Shown in pieces: positions 26,597 through 34,998 of a DNA stretch of 64,000 bases; position 1 is the stretch's first letter, and every line of letters begins with the position of its first letter. Made by a program: the position numbers and the translations under genes. Source of the DNA: Paenibacillus sp. BSR1-1 (GTDB lineage: Bacteria > Bacillota > Bacilli > Bacillales > Cytobacillaceae); the NCBI RefSeq assembly GCF_030403775.1, contig NZ_JAQMWQ010000021.1:1-64000 (forward strand), given 5' to 3'. The notes beneath the pieces were generated by a model. The model was not told the origin of the DNA and searched no databases. It saw only the letters and a program-made list of their open reading frames with translations.

Positions 26597-27502
26597 TTAC
26601 TCATAATAACAAAATCTTGTATTACCTTTAGTTGTAAGGTTTTGCTTTAAAATCCTTCTGATTGACTTAATAGAAACTTCCCCGTTGCACCATTCATGTA
26701 CTAGGTTCGTGGTAATTTTCATCTCTGGAAAAAGCACTTTTAATTCCGAAACACCCCGAATTACAGCGGTATCAATAGCTTCTTCATGCCCACAATCAGC
26801 ACAAACGCATTTCTTCTCACTGGCGGAAAACGACAATGAGTCGCAAGCACAACATGAAAGACCTTTTCGCAGTATCCCATAATTATATTTAGGACTATGA
26901 GTATATGGAGATTTTGTTATATGTAAAGAAATTAATTGGTCAGCTAACTTTTTGTGCCGGCTATTTAGTTTTGATGGAATCATATCTAACTTTTTCTTAA
27001 AACGATCAAGCTGCGTTGGAAAAATAATGGGCTCGTTTAGTGGGTTTTGATATAGGGTAAACGCGGGGTTAATAAAAATAACATTTGATTCAATATTAAA
27101 ATGATATCCAAGATTATGGAGTAGTAGACGGAACAGTGATGTACTTCTTTTTAGCTGTTGTAAAGGATTCTTAATATCTTTTCGGGACATCGTGAAGAAC
27201 TCTCCAGATTCAAAAATATAATCTCCCTCATGATTTTTAACATCCAACAGGTAAATAGTGTCTTGAAAAATAAGGGTAGTATCAATTTGGAATAGGGTGT
27301 TGTTAACCTCAAGCAATAAATCATTTAATACTAAGCATTCACTAGAAATTTTCTTAGTCAATAAATCAAACTTTACCTCCCCTTCATAGCCTTTTTTTAG
27401 AGTTAAATAATACTGTTTCTCATTTTCTGAAAGTACCATTCTTCCATCTAAATAATGAAGGATTTTTAACATTAAGGGTTCAGTACGAGGTTTATAAGCC
27501 AT
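26597..27502 (-). CDS. NERD-domain (nuclease-related) protein with C-terminal Cys motifs
   Basis: The protein has 301 residues. ATG is preceded by AGGAAGGAAG on the minus strand. Residues ~35-150 match the NERD pattern: GYEGEVKFD, then QIDTTLIF and LLDVKNHEGDY, giving the E...D...(E/D)VK layout of PD-(D/E)XK nucleases. The C-terminal third has paired cysteines (CCACD and CVCADCGH, about residues 217-238), likely a zinc ribbon, and a basic C-terminal tail. NERD proteins are common in Bacillus but their substrate is unknown; DNA processing is inferred from the fold. It is transcribed toward the tandem array and shares no evident pathway with the wall genes. Confidence 0.85.
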   Translation of the reverse strand: MAYKPRTEPLMLKILHYLDGRMVLSENEKQYYLTLKKGYEGEVKFDLLTKKISSECLVLNDLLLEVNNTLFQIDTTLIFQDTIYLLDVKNHEGDYIFESGEFFTMSRKDIKNPLQQLKRSTSLFRLLLHNLGYHFNIESNVIFINPAFTLYQNPLNEPIIFPTQLDRFKKKLDMIPSKLNSRHKKLADQLISLHITKSPYTHSPKYNYGILRKGLSCCACDSLSFSASEKKCVCADCGHEEAIDTAVIRGVSELKVLFPEMKITTNLVHEWCNGEVSIKSIRRILKQNLTTKGNTRFCYYE

Positions 27503-27675
27503 GTTTCACTTCCTTCCTAATTCACTATTAATCTTATAAAAAAACATCCGCGAAAAATAAAAAATGTATGAATATTCTATAACATTTCTTGGCAGCAATT
27601 GTCGAACTAAGGGTGGAAACCGTTGGAAAATATGATACTCTTATAGAGAGAATAATAGATTGAGAGGAGAAAAAA

Positions 27676-29169
27676 GTGAAAAAAGTAGTTTTTCGTAGTT
27701 TTTTAGTTGTCCTATTGTTGATGGGGATCTTTCATAGCAAGGCTTCAGCAGCACAAACAACAGCCGCATCAGTCCCGAACGAAATGAGTGTATTTGTCAC
27801 AGAGCTGCCAGTTTATCGCAGTTATGAGGAACTATCGGATTTTCGAATTCATTTGGACCCGAATTATCAACCATATGCTGAATTGAAGTTTAACGACAAA
27901 GTAACCATCCTCAGTCAAAAAGACTATGCGGCTGAAATTCAAATGGCCGACGGCAGAACGGGCTGGGTACATAAAGACTATTTAACCAGTGACCTATCCA
28001 AACAAACCTGGCTTGTGAAGGAGTGGAGAAATGTCAGAGACAACCCTGCTACCCCTCCAACAAGTGGAAAAATCATTCCTAATCATTCAAAAGTATATGT
28101 CCTTGATTATGACCCGGCAAGTAATTATTTTAAGGTACGGACTGCAGATGGCCTACTAGAAGGCTGGATCTATGGTTTGTACTTGAAGGATGAATCATAC
28201 AAACCAGGTGCAGGAAGCAATATTATTCCATATGAATTTGAAAATGAAGGAAAGGTCACAAACAATATTACGATTTTTACCCCCTTAAATACGAAAGCCA
28301 ATGTTACGGTTAATCAACTTAATGAGTTTATTAACTATAAAACTGGATGGAAACCAACCTTAATGACGGGAATGGGTTCAGCTTATTTGGAAGCCCAAAA
28401 TAATTACAGCGTCAATGCCATCTATCTTTTGGCACATTCCGGTCTTGAAACCAAATGGGGCACATCAGATATCGTGAAAACAAAATTCAATTTCTATGGA
28501 ATTGGAGCAGATGATAATCAGCCTGCTGCCAATGCAGATACGTTTTCGGCAGCAAGAAGTGGAATCGTGGATGGGGCAAAATGGATCAATGAGAACTATA
28601 TTAGTAGAGAAAAATCCAATGTAGATTATCCATTTTCACAGCCAACGCTTGATAATATGAGATTTAACCATACATTCCATCAATATTCAACAGACCAAGC
28701 ATGGGCTGGAAAAATAGCTCAAATAACAAAAGAGTTTAATGCTTTTACGGCTAATGCAGGCTGGAAAAATTTAAACGGTGAATGGTATTTTTATAATAGC
28801 AACTGGGCACTCAAAACGGGATGGCTGCAATCAGGCGGCAAATGGTACTACCTCAATTCATCTGGCGTCATGCAAACAGGCTGGCAATATATTAGCGGCA
28901 AATGGTATTATTTAAATCCTGCTGGGGATATGAAAACCGGCTGGCTGAATTCTGGCGGCAAGTGGTATTTCCTTGATCAAAGCGGTGCCATGAAAACGGG
29001 CTGGGTAAGCACTGGAGGCAAATGGTACTACATGAACAACAGTGGTGTTATGCTAACAGGCTGGGTCAAGGTTAGCGGCAAATGGTATTACTTATACACT
29101 GACGGTCATATGGCGGCCAACACCACTATTGGCGGATACCGTCTAGGAAAAGACGGTGCGATGTTATAA
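27676..29169 (+). CDS. Secreted N-acetylglucosaminidase with SH3 region and choline-binding repeats
   Basis: The protein has 497 residues from a GTG after GAGAGGAG. A signal peptide (to ~KASA) is followed by two SH3-like segments (~35-175: GRTGWVHKDYL, VRDNPATPP, EGWIYGLYL). The GH73-type glucosaminidase domain (~190-360) has LAHSGLETKWG with Glu258 as the catalytic candidate. Six GW...WYY repeats (~362-497) end NTTIGGYRLGKDGAML. It should cleave peptidoglycan glycan strands as an autolysin. Compared with the enzyme at 17676 the domain order is reversed (catalytic first, repeats last) and the repeat block is much shorter. Single-gene unit with its own terminator. Confidence 0.9.
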   Translation: MKKVVFRSFLVVLLLMGIFHSKASAAQTTAASVPNEMSVFVTELPVYRSYEELSDFRIHLDPNYQPYAELKFNDKVTILSQKDYAAEIQMADGRTGWVHKDYLTSDLSKQTWLVKEWRNVRDNPATPPTSGKIIPNHSKVYVLDYDPASNYFKVRTADGLLEGWIYGLYLKDESYKPGAGSNIIPYEFENEGKVTNNITIFTPLNTKANVTVNQLNEFINYKTGWKPTLMTGMGSAYLEAQNNYSVNAIYLLAHSGLETKWGTSDIVKTKFNFYGIGADDNQPAANADTFSAARSGIVDGAKWINENYISREKSNVDYPFSQPTLDNMRFNHTFHQYSTDQAWAGKIAQITKEFNAFTANAGWKNLNGEWYFYNSNWALKTGWLQSGGKWYYLNSSGVMQTGWQYISGKWYYLNPAGDMKTGWLNSGGKWYFLDQSGAMKTGWVSTGGKWYYMNNSGVMLTGWVKVSGKWYYLYTDGHMAANTTIGGYRLGKDGAML

Positions 29170-29175
29170 CCAAAG

Positions 29176-29209
29176 AACCACTCCTTTCAAATGAAAGGGG
29201 TGGTTTTAC
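29176..29209 (+). terminator. Terminator of the 27676 glucosaminidase gene
   Basis: Stem AACCACTCCTTTC / GAAAGGGGTGGTT (one G-U pair) with a 4-nt loop is followed by TT. Confidence 0.85.
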
Positions 29210-29504
29210 TATTAATGAATAATATATTTGAATTTATAGTCGATAAGTCTTTGTTTTATTTTTGACATATTTCATCGGTCCCCAGTAATCAATAGGATAA
29301 AAAGCATAAAACAGCTGTGTCGTAAAGCCTGTTTTTCTATTTTTTTTGACGTTTTTCTGAAAAATTCGATAATAAAGTCGAAAAAGGTCAATTTTTGAAA
29401 CATTCCTGTAATAATATTAAAAAATAACTGTAAATTAAATCTATTAAATTTTATGAGATACTAGAATTAACAAAAAAGAGAGAAAAAGAAACACGGGGGT
29501 TATC
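29210..29504. other. AT-rich intergenic region before the NlpC/P60 gene
   Basis: No gene is seen. Two TGTAA(A/T) half sites (about 29408 and 29430) are 22 nt apart. They resemble WalR half sites but not the canonical 5-nt spacing, so I do not call a binding site. The start is preceded by CACGGGGGTT. Confidence 0.3.
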
Positions 29505-30251
29505 ATGAAGAAGTTAATAGTTACAGGTCTACTATCATGTTCTTTACTCTTGAGCGGATTAATCGGCGGACATAAAACAGAAGCGGCATCCTTTGGAGAT
29601 ACGGTTACAGATATTGCTCTTGATTATATTGGCGTACCATATGTATGGGGAGGAACATCTCCAAGCGGATTTGATTGCTCTGGATTTACAAGTTATACAT
29701 ATAAGAAAGCTGGGGTTACTTTACCACGAACTGCTGCGGACCAATACACAAAAGGACAAGCCGTTTCAAAAAGTAATCTAGTAGATGGCGATTTAGTTTT
29801 CTTTAGCACATATAAGGCTGGAGCATCGCACGTTGGAATTTACATAGGTGACAATAAATTTGTACATGCATCTTCTAATGGGGTTAAGGTCAGCTCTTTA
29901 TCAGAGTCTTACTATACTAGAACCTATATTGGTTCAAAGCGGATTGGTAACACTAAATATGGCTGGGTACTATCGGAGGGCTCTTGGTACTTTTACAAAA
30001 ACGATGTAAAACAGACTAGCTGGATAAAAGATGGGGCTACATGGTATTACTTAGATTCAAACGGTAAAATGAAAACTGGCTGGTTATTATGGGATAATAA
30101 TTGGTATTATTTAGGATCTAGCGGTGCAATGCTAACTGGCTGGATTTATTCCGGCAGCCACTGGTATTTCCTAAACTCAGACGGCTCAATGGCCAAGAAT
30201 ACAACAATTGATGGATATGTAATCGGAAGCGACGGAGCTTGGATTAAATAA
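29505..30251 (+). CDS. Secreted NlpC/P60 endopeptidase with choline-binding repeats
   Basis: The protein has 248 residues. A signal peptide (to ~TEAA) is followed by an NlpC/P60 domain (~30-150) with GVPYVWGGTSPSGFDCSGF (catalytic Cys58), the catalytic His region ASHVGIYIG (~residue 108) and a polar FVHASSN site. Four GW...WYY repeats (~155-248) end NTTIDGYVIGSDGAWIK. The family cuts D-gamma-glutamyl-diaminopimelate bonds in stem peptides. This is the smallest choline-binding-type hydrolase in the window. The ribosome binding site is GGGGG, ~7 nt before the ATG. Confidence 0.93.
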   Translation: MKKLIVTGLLSCSLLLSGLIGGHKTEAASFGDTVTDIALDYIGVPYVWGGTSPSGFDCSGFTSYTYKKAGVTLPRTAADQYTKGQAVSKSNLVDGDLVFFSTYKAGASHVGIYIGDNKFVHASSNGVKVSSLSESYYTRTYIGSKRIGNTKYGWVLSEGSWYFYKNDVKQTSWIKDGATWYYLDSNGKMKTGWLLWDNNWYYLGSSGAMLTGWIYSGSHWYFLNSDGSMAKNTTIDGYVIGSDGAWIK

Positions 30252-30260
30252 ATTGTTTAT

Positions 30261-30299
30261 AAAAAGCGAAACCACACTCAAGATGGTTTCGCTTTTTTT
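30261..30299 (+). terminator. Terminator of the NlpC/P60 gene
   Basis: A 14-bp stem AAAAAGCGAAACCA / TGGTTTCGCTTTTT is followed by more T. Confidence 0.9.
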
Positions 30300-30364
30300 A
30301 TGTTGAATTTATTATTTCTATTATTATAAATTATTTGATTTTTTCCATTTTATTCCGAATAATT

Positions 30365-30373
30365 TGATATAAT
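30365..30373 (+). promoter_or_regulatory. Extended -10 promoter of the LRR protein gene
   Basis: TGATATAAT is a perfect TGnTATAAT extended -10 element, located 31 nt before the start codon. No strong -35 is visible. Confidence 0.5.
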
Positions 30374-30403
30374 GTACCTAGTAAATTTAGGGGGTTAATA
30401 GAG

Positions 30404-32440
30404 ATGCAGAAATTTAGCAAGATCATGCTGGCCTCTGTTCTATCGCTTTCATTCATGGCTTCATTGAATACGAAAGCAGCCGAACAAACCAAAACGGTTA
30501 CACAAACCGCGCCAGTCGCTGCCAAAACGGCAAAATGGATTAAAGAATCCTTTAAGCAAAAAGCACTCAATGATTTGCAGAGGCAACAACCAGGATTAAG
30601 TCAGCAAACACCAAACGCAGTCACACAAGGAACAAACGATGTGGTTACGTTCAAAGATACCAATTTGGCTAACGCTGTGCGTGAGGTTTTAGGAATCAAC
30701 TCCTCAACACCCATCACCCAAGGTAAACTAGCAACTCTAACAGAATTAGATGCAACAGAATTAAACATTACGGATTTAACAGGTCTAGAATTTGCAGTAA
30801 ATTTAAATTACCTTAATCTATCATTTAACAATATTAGCAATCTAACACCATTAAGCAAATTAACCAATTTAATGGATGTAGGTCTAGATCATAATAAGCT
30901 TGTTAACAGCAGTATAGGTTCACTTAACGGGCTTTCGCAATTACATTATTTAGATCTATCAAACAATATGATTAGTGACGCCTCAGGATTAACGAATTTG
31001 CCAGGCTTAGAATACTTAGGTTTGGGATATACCAAATTTGTGAACAGCACCCTGTCTACGCTTAACGGGTTAACAGTATTAAAATATGTAGATTTATCTG
31101 GTAATAATATAAGTGATTTCTCTGGGTTGAGCGAAGTACCACAATTAACAGGCCTAGGAGTTACAGAAAGCAACTTCACCGATCTTTCTTCTCTTAGCGG
31201 GCTGACAAACCTAGAAAATTTAGATTTAACAAACAATGGTATTACAGATATTTCCGCATTAAGCAGCCTTACGAACTTGACTTCTTTAACGCTTTGGGAG
31301 AATAATGTTACCGATCTTTCACCGATTGCTAATTTAACATCTCTGACCTCTCTAGACATAGAATCTAATCAAATTACGAACCTACAGCCATTAAATGGCC
31401 TAACAAATCTAGTGGACTTGTATATTTCATCAAATCCCGCATCTGATATAACACCATTATTAAATTTAGCTCAATTGCAATTTGTCTGGATGACGGAAAT
31501 GCCAAATCTTGATTTGACTAAGGATTCAGGAGCCATGCAGGTAATCGGCGAGCTTCTAGCCAAGGGTGTTGATTTAATTTATGATGGCAACTATGACCCA
31601 GGAATCGAATATGGCTGGACAGTAGATGAAGACAGAAATCTCTACTACTACGATGAAGATGGCAATATGGTTACCGGCTGGTATAATATTGACGATGTGA
31701 GATATTATTTTGATCCGGTAACTGGTGTGATGGCCTCTTACAAATGGATTTTCGATGGCGGCAAATGGTATTACGTTGATGAAGAAGGTATGATGGTAAC
31801 GGGTGGTGTTATGGAAATTGACAATGCCCACTACTTCTTTGATAACAATGGTGTCATGAAAACCGGCTGGGCCTATGACGGCTACTCTTGGTACTATTCC
31901 AACAGCAAAGGACAGTTGTTAACTGGCTGGCTCAGCCTTGGCGGAAAATGGTACTATTTAAAACCTAATTTTCAAATGGTAACAGGTGTATTTTTGGTTG
32001 GCAGCACACCATACTATTTTGATGGTAATGGTGTCATGAAAGCAAATGGCTGGTATTTCGATGGCACCTATTGGCATTATGCTAAGAGCAGCGGCACTCT
32101 ATACAACAAAACCTGGCTACTTTATAAGAACAAGTGGTATTACTTCAATTCTTACGGCAACTCTGTTTCAGGCAGAAACCAAATCAACAATACGTACTAT
32201 TACTTTAGTAAAAACGGTGCAATGGTTACTGGCTGGGTTAAACAAGAAAATTCTGCATACGATTATCGCTATTATAAAAGTAACGGAGCCGAGCTTCGCG
32301 GCTGGTTAAAATACGGTAAATATTGGTACTATTTTAACACGGATGGCTTAATGGTACACGGAGTTTATTTAACAATTGGCAAAGAAGTTCATTATTTTAA
32401 CAATAATGGAGCTTGGGGCGGATCAAAACCAATTAATTAA
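30404..32440 (+). CDS. Internalin-like leucine-rich-repeat surface protein with choline-binding repeats
   Basis: The protein has 678 residues. A signal peptide (to ~TKAA) is followed by a cap region (~78-125: FKDTNLANAVREVLGI), typical of internalin-like bacterial LRR proteins. About ten 22-residue leucine-rich repeats (~118-370) follow the LxxLxxLxLxxNxIxDIxxL pattern. The last ~280 residues are about a dozen GW...YY repeats, several of them longer and irregular, ending NNNGAWGGSKPIN without the NTTI motif. LRR proteins of this type mediate protein binding, so an adhesin or surface-organising role is likely. No catalytic motif is present. It is the only repeat protein in the window with no recognisable enzyme domain. 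Confidence 0.9.
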   Translation: MQKFSKIMLASVLSLSFMASLNTKAAEQTKTVTQTAPVAAKTAKWIKESFKQKALNDLQRQQPGLSQQTPNAVTQGTNDVVTFKDTNLANAVREVLGINSSTPITQGKLATLTELDATELNITDLTGLEFAVNLNYLNLSFNNISNLTPLSKLTNLMDVGLDHNKLVNSSIGSLNGLSQLHYLDLSNNMISDASGLTNLPGLEYLGLGYTKFVNSTLSTLNGLTVLKYVDLSGNNISDFSGLSEVPQLTGLGVTESNFTDLSSLSGLTNLENLDLTNNGITDISALSSLTNLTSLTLWENNVTDLSPIANLTSLTSLDIESNQITNLQPLNGLTNLVDLYISSNPASDITPLLNLAQLQFVWMTEMPNLDLTKDSGAMQVIGELLAKGVDLIYDGNYDPGIEYGWTVDEDRNLYYYDEDGNMVTGWYNIDDVRYYFDPVTGVMASYKWIFDGGKWYYVDEEGMMVTGGVMEIDNAHYFFDNNGVMKTGWAYDGYSWYYSNSKGQLLTGWLSLGGKWYYLKPNFQMVTGVFLVGSTPYYFDGNGVMKANGWYFDGTYWHYAKSSGTLYNKTWLLYKNKWYYFNSYGNSVSGRNQINNTYYYFSKNGAMVTGWVKQENSAYDYRYYKSNGAELRGWLKYGKYWYYFNTDGLMVHGVYLTIGKEVHYFNNNGAWGGSKPIN

Positions 32441-32452
32441 TATTTCAAATTA

Positions 32453-32491
32453 GCAGGCGGGAATTTTCCTTCCTGTTTTTTCTTTTTGTTT
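32453..32491 (+). terminator. Terminator of the LRR protein gene
   Basis: Imperfect stem CAGGCGGGA / TCCTTCCTG is followed by TTTTTTCTTTTT. Confidence 0.65.
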
Positions 32492-32726
32492 TCATACTCT
32501 ATCCGGTCGCTTTTTTTTGAAAATATTCAACATTTTCGTGAACTTATGACAAAAGGAGCAAAATCCGACATCGTTCCCATCTGAGAGTTTCATTTACTTA
32601 AGTTTTTTGTTAAAATTAGTGAGGTAAAAATTTAATCGTCATACTTTTTGGTGGCTAGACTGCATCAATAAAGTAAAATATAAGCTTATAGGTTTTTAAA
32701 GCTTGGCAACGAAAGGAAGTCACTTG

Positions 32727-34001
32727 ATGAATAAAATTTGTGTTATTGGCCTTGGTTATATCGGTCTTCCAACATCTGTTATGTTTGCCAACAACGGCAT
32801 CCATGTTCATGGTGTGGACGTAAATTCTGCAGCTGTAGAAAAAATTCGAAATAAACAGCTTCATATTGAAGAGCATGGGCTGCAAGAACGCCTAAATGTG
32901 GCAATTGATAGCGGCAATTTTACCGTTTCAACTACACCAGAAAAAGCTGACGTATTTATTATCGCAGTTCCTTCACCAATTAACCCTGATAAAACGGCAG
33001 ATATGAAATATGTCGAGTCCGCAACCAAATCAATTGTGCCTTTTCTTGAAAAAGAAAATCTTGTTATTCTGGAATCAACGGTTCCACCAAGAACAGTTGA
33101 GGATGTCATGATGCCGATTTTAAAAGAGAGCGGACTAGAAATGGGCACTGAATTGTTAATTTCCCACTCTCCAGAACGAGTTATTCCAGGACGGGTATTC
33201 GAAGAACTCGTCAATAACAGCCGTATTGTCGGCGGAATCAACGAAGAGTCGGCCGAAAAAACACGTGATCTGTACCGTGCTTTCGTAAAAGGCGAAATTT
33301 TCATAACTGATGCGACAACAGCCGAAATGGTGAAGGTTATCGAAAACACATATCGTGATGTCAATATTGCTTTTGCCAATGAACTTGCCCGTGTTAGTGA
33401 AAATATCGGGGTCAATGTGTGGGAGGCCATTAAGCTTGCGAATCACCACCCTCGTGTAAATATCCATCTGCCAGGTCCTGGTGTTGGCGGTCACTGTATC
33501 GCGGTCGACCCATGGTTCCTTGTCGAGCAGGATCCGGAAAATGCGAGAATCATTCATCTTGCACGTCAGACTAATGATTCCATGCCGTTGTTTGTTGCCA
33601 ATAAAGTGAAAACCATCGCTGAGCAGCAACAAATTAAAAATCCGAAAATTGCCGTCTTAGGCTTGTCCTTTAAAGCGAATATCGATGACATGCGAGAAAG
33701 TCCGTCTGTAGAGGTTGTCCATCATCTAAAGGAAATGTACTTAGAGCTGACTGCTTTTGATCCGCATATTAAGGAGCAAAAATTGCCTCAGCAAGCCTTA
33801 AACCTTGAAGAGGCTTTACAGAATGCGGATATTGTTGTTATTTTGACAGAGCATGATGAATTTAAGATTTTAGATCCAAAGCAAATAGCGAATCTTGTGC
33901 GTTCGAAAATTGTGCTCGATACAAAAAATTGCCTTCCGCGCGATGCCTGGGTTAAAGCAGGTTTTGATGTCCGCGTGTTAGGTGATGCTAAACATAGTTA
34001 G
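32727..34001 (+). CDS. wecC: UDP-N-acetyl-D-mannosamine dehydrogenase (WecC-like)
   Basis: The protein has 424 residues. ATG 32727 follows AAAGGAAGT; a TTG at 32703 lies upstream of that site. It is a UDP-sugar dehydrogenase with N-terminal NAD-binding GLGYIGLPTSV, the central catalytic loop GPGVGGHCIAVDPWFL (Cys257) and a C-terminal UDP-binding domain (LGLSFKANIDDMRESPS). The GGHCIAVDPWF version is that of E. coli WecC, which oxidises UDP-ManNAc to UDP-ManNAcA, as opposed to UDP-glucose dehydrogenases. The next gene encodes a TagA/WecG transferase, so a ManNAc(A)-containing polymer is suggested. The UDP-GlcNAc 2-epimerase that would feed it is not in this window. UDP-GlcNAc dehydrogenase activity is an alternative. 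Confidence 0.85.
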   Translation: MNKICVIGLGYIGLPTSVMFANNGIHVHGVDVNSAAVEKIRNKQLHIEEHGLQERLNVAIDSGNFTVSTTPEKADVFIIAVPSPINPDKTADMKYVESATKSIVPFLEKENLVILESTVPPRTVEDVMMPILKESGLEMGTELLISHSPERVIPGRVFEELVNNSRIVGGINEESAEKTRDLYRAFVKGEIFITDATTAEMVKVIENTYRDVNIAFANELARVSENIGVNVWEAIKLANHHPRVNIHLPGPGVGGHCIAVDPWFLVEQDPENARIIHLARQTNDSMPLFVANKVKTIAEQQQIKNPKIAVLGLSFKANIDDMRESPSVEVVHHLKEMYLELTAFDPHIKEQKLPQQALNLEEALQNADIVVILTEHDEFKILDPKQIANLVRSKIVLDTKNCLPRDAWVKAGFDVRVLGDAKHS

Positions 34002-34075
34002 GACTGAAATATTCACTGCGGCCAGAAACCTGAGCCGCAGTTCGTTCATATGTGAAGTCTAAAAGGTGGTACGTT

Positions 34076-34783
34076 ATGAAGGAAAACTTTCTCGGGGTAG
34101 ATGTCTGTAATTATGATTACGACCAGCTCGCCTCGTTATTAATGCAGGATATCGAAAAGAAGAAGAAGTCATTTATTGTGGCAATTAATCCGGAAAAAAT
34201 CATGAAGGCCCAAGAAGATGAAGAGTTAAGAAAGCTTCTGAACCGCGCTGATTACCAAATTCCAGATGGAATTGGCGTTATATTGGCCTCAAAAATAAAA
34301 GGCGGCCAGGTAAAAAGCCGTGTAACCGGTATCGATATGATGCTAAAGCTTTGCAAGACAGCAACAGAAAACGGGAAACGGATTTTTTTGTTTGGTGGCA
34401 AGCCCGGAGTCGCTGATACTGCAAAAGCGGAGCTAGAAAAACAAATTCCCGGCATTCAAATTGTCGGTACGCTGCATGGCTATGAAAAAGACGAAAAGGT
34501 TGTTGTCGATACCATTAATCAACATAACCCGGAAATTATTTTTGTGGCATTAGGAAGTCCGGCACAGGAATATTGGATCGTCAATCACATGAACCAAGTT
34601 ACACCATATGTTTTCCAAGGGGTGGGCGGTTCATACGATGTGATTTCAGGCAATCTAAAGCGGGCCCCGGAGCTGTTCCAGTCACTCGGCCTCGAATGGT
34701 TCTACCGTCTAATGAAAGAACCATGGCGCTGGAAAAGACAGTTGATTTTGCCGAAATTTCTGCTGAAAACCTTAAAAAAATAA
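34076..34783 (+). CDS. tagA: WecG/TagA/CpsF family ManNAc(A) glycosyltransferase
   Basis: The protein has 235 residues. ATG 34076 was chosen because AAGGTGG is well spaced upstream. Family hallmarks are FIVAINPEKIMKAQED, the catalytic-Asp region YQIPDGIGVILASK, VTGIDMM, FLFGGKPGVA and ALGSPAQEYWI...VGGSYDVISG. TagA adds ManNAc to GlcNAc-PP-undecaprenol in wall teichoic acid linkage units; WecG adds ManNAcA. With the WecC-like gene just upstream (75 nt between the coding sequences), a WecG-type specificity is plausible. It acts on the product of a TagO enzyme, two of which are encoded further along. A strong terminator follows, so wecC-tagA is a two-gene operon. Confidence 0.88.
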   Translation: MKENFLGVDVCNYDYDQLASLLMQDIEKKKKSFIVAINPEKIMKAQEDEELRKLLNRADYQIPDGIGVILASKIKGGQVKSRVTGIDMMLKLCKTATENGKRIFLFGGKPGVADTAKAELEKQIPGIQIVGTLHGYEKDEKVVVDTINQHNPEIIFVALGSPAQEYWIVNHMNQVTPYVFQGVGGSYDVISGNLKRAPELFQSLGLEWFYRLMKEPWRWKRQLILPKFLLKTLKK

Positions 34784-34789
34784 AAATAA

Positions 34790-34833
34790 AAAGAGCAAAA
34801 CGAGTCGAATTTAACTCGTTTTGCTCTTTTTAT
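34790..34833 (+). terminator. Terminator of the wecC-tagA operon
   Basis: A stem of about 18 bp pairs AAAAAGAGCAAAACGAGT with ACTCGTTTTGCTCTTTTT. Confidence 0.92.
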
Positions 34834-34998
34834 TTTTATTAATTTTTATTAATAAAAGGATAAAAAGATAAATTGAATAATATATATTAATCTATTAAAA
34901 TAATAGTAATAACAGTGCTAAATTGCTATAAATTTAAATTAAATAGCTATAAAAACAATAGCGATAGTGCTAATAATACTAGTATTGGTGGTTTCAAA

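Noticed and set aside
29400..29440. WalR (YycF) binding site upstream of the NlpC/P60 gene
   Set aside because: Two TGTAA half sites exist but are 22 nt apart, not the canonical tandem spacing, and such strings are common in AT-rich DNA.
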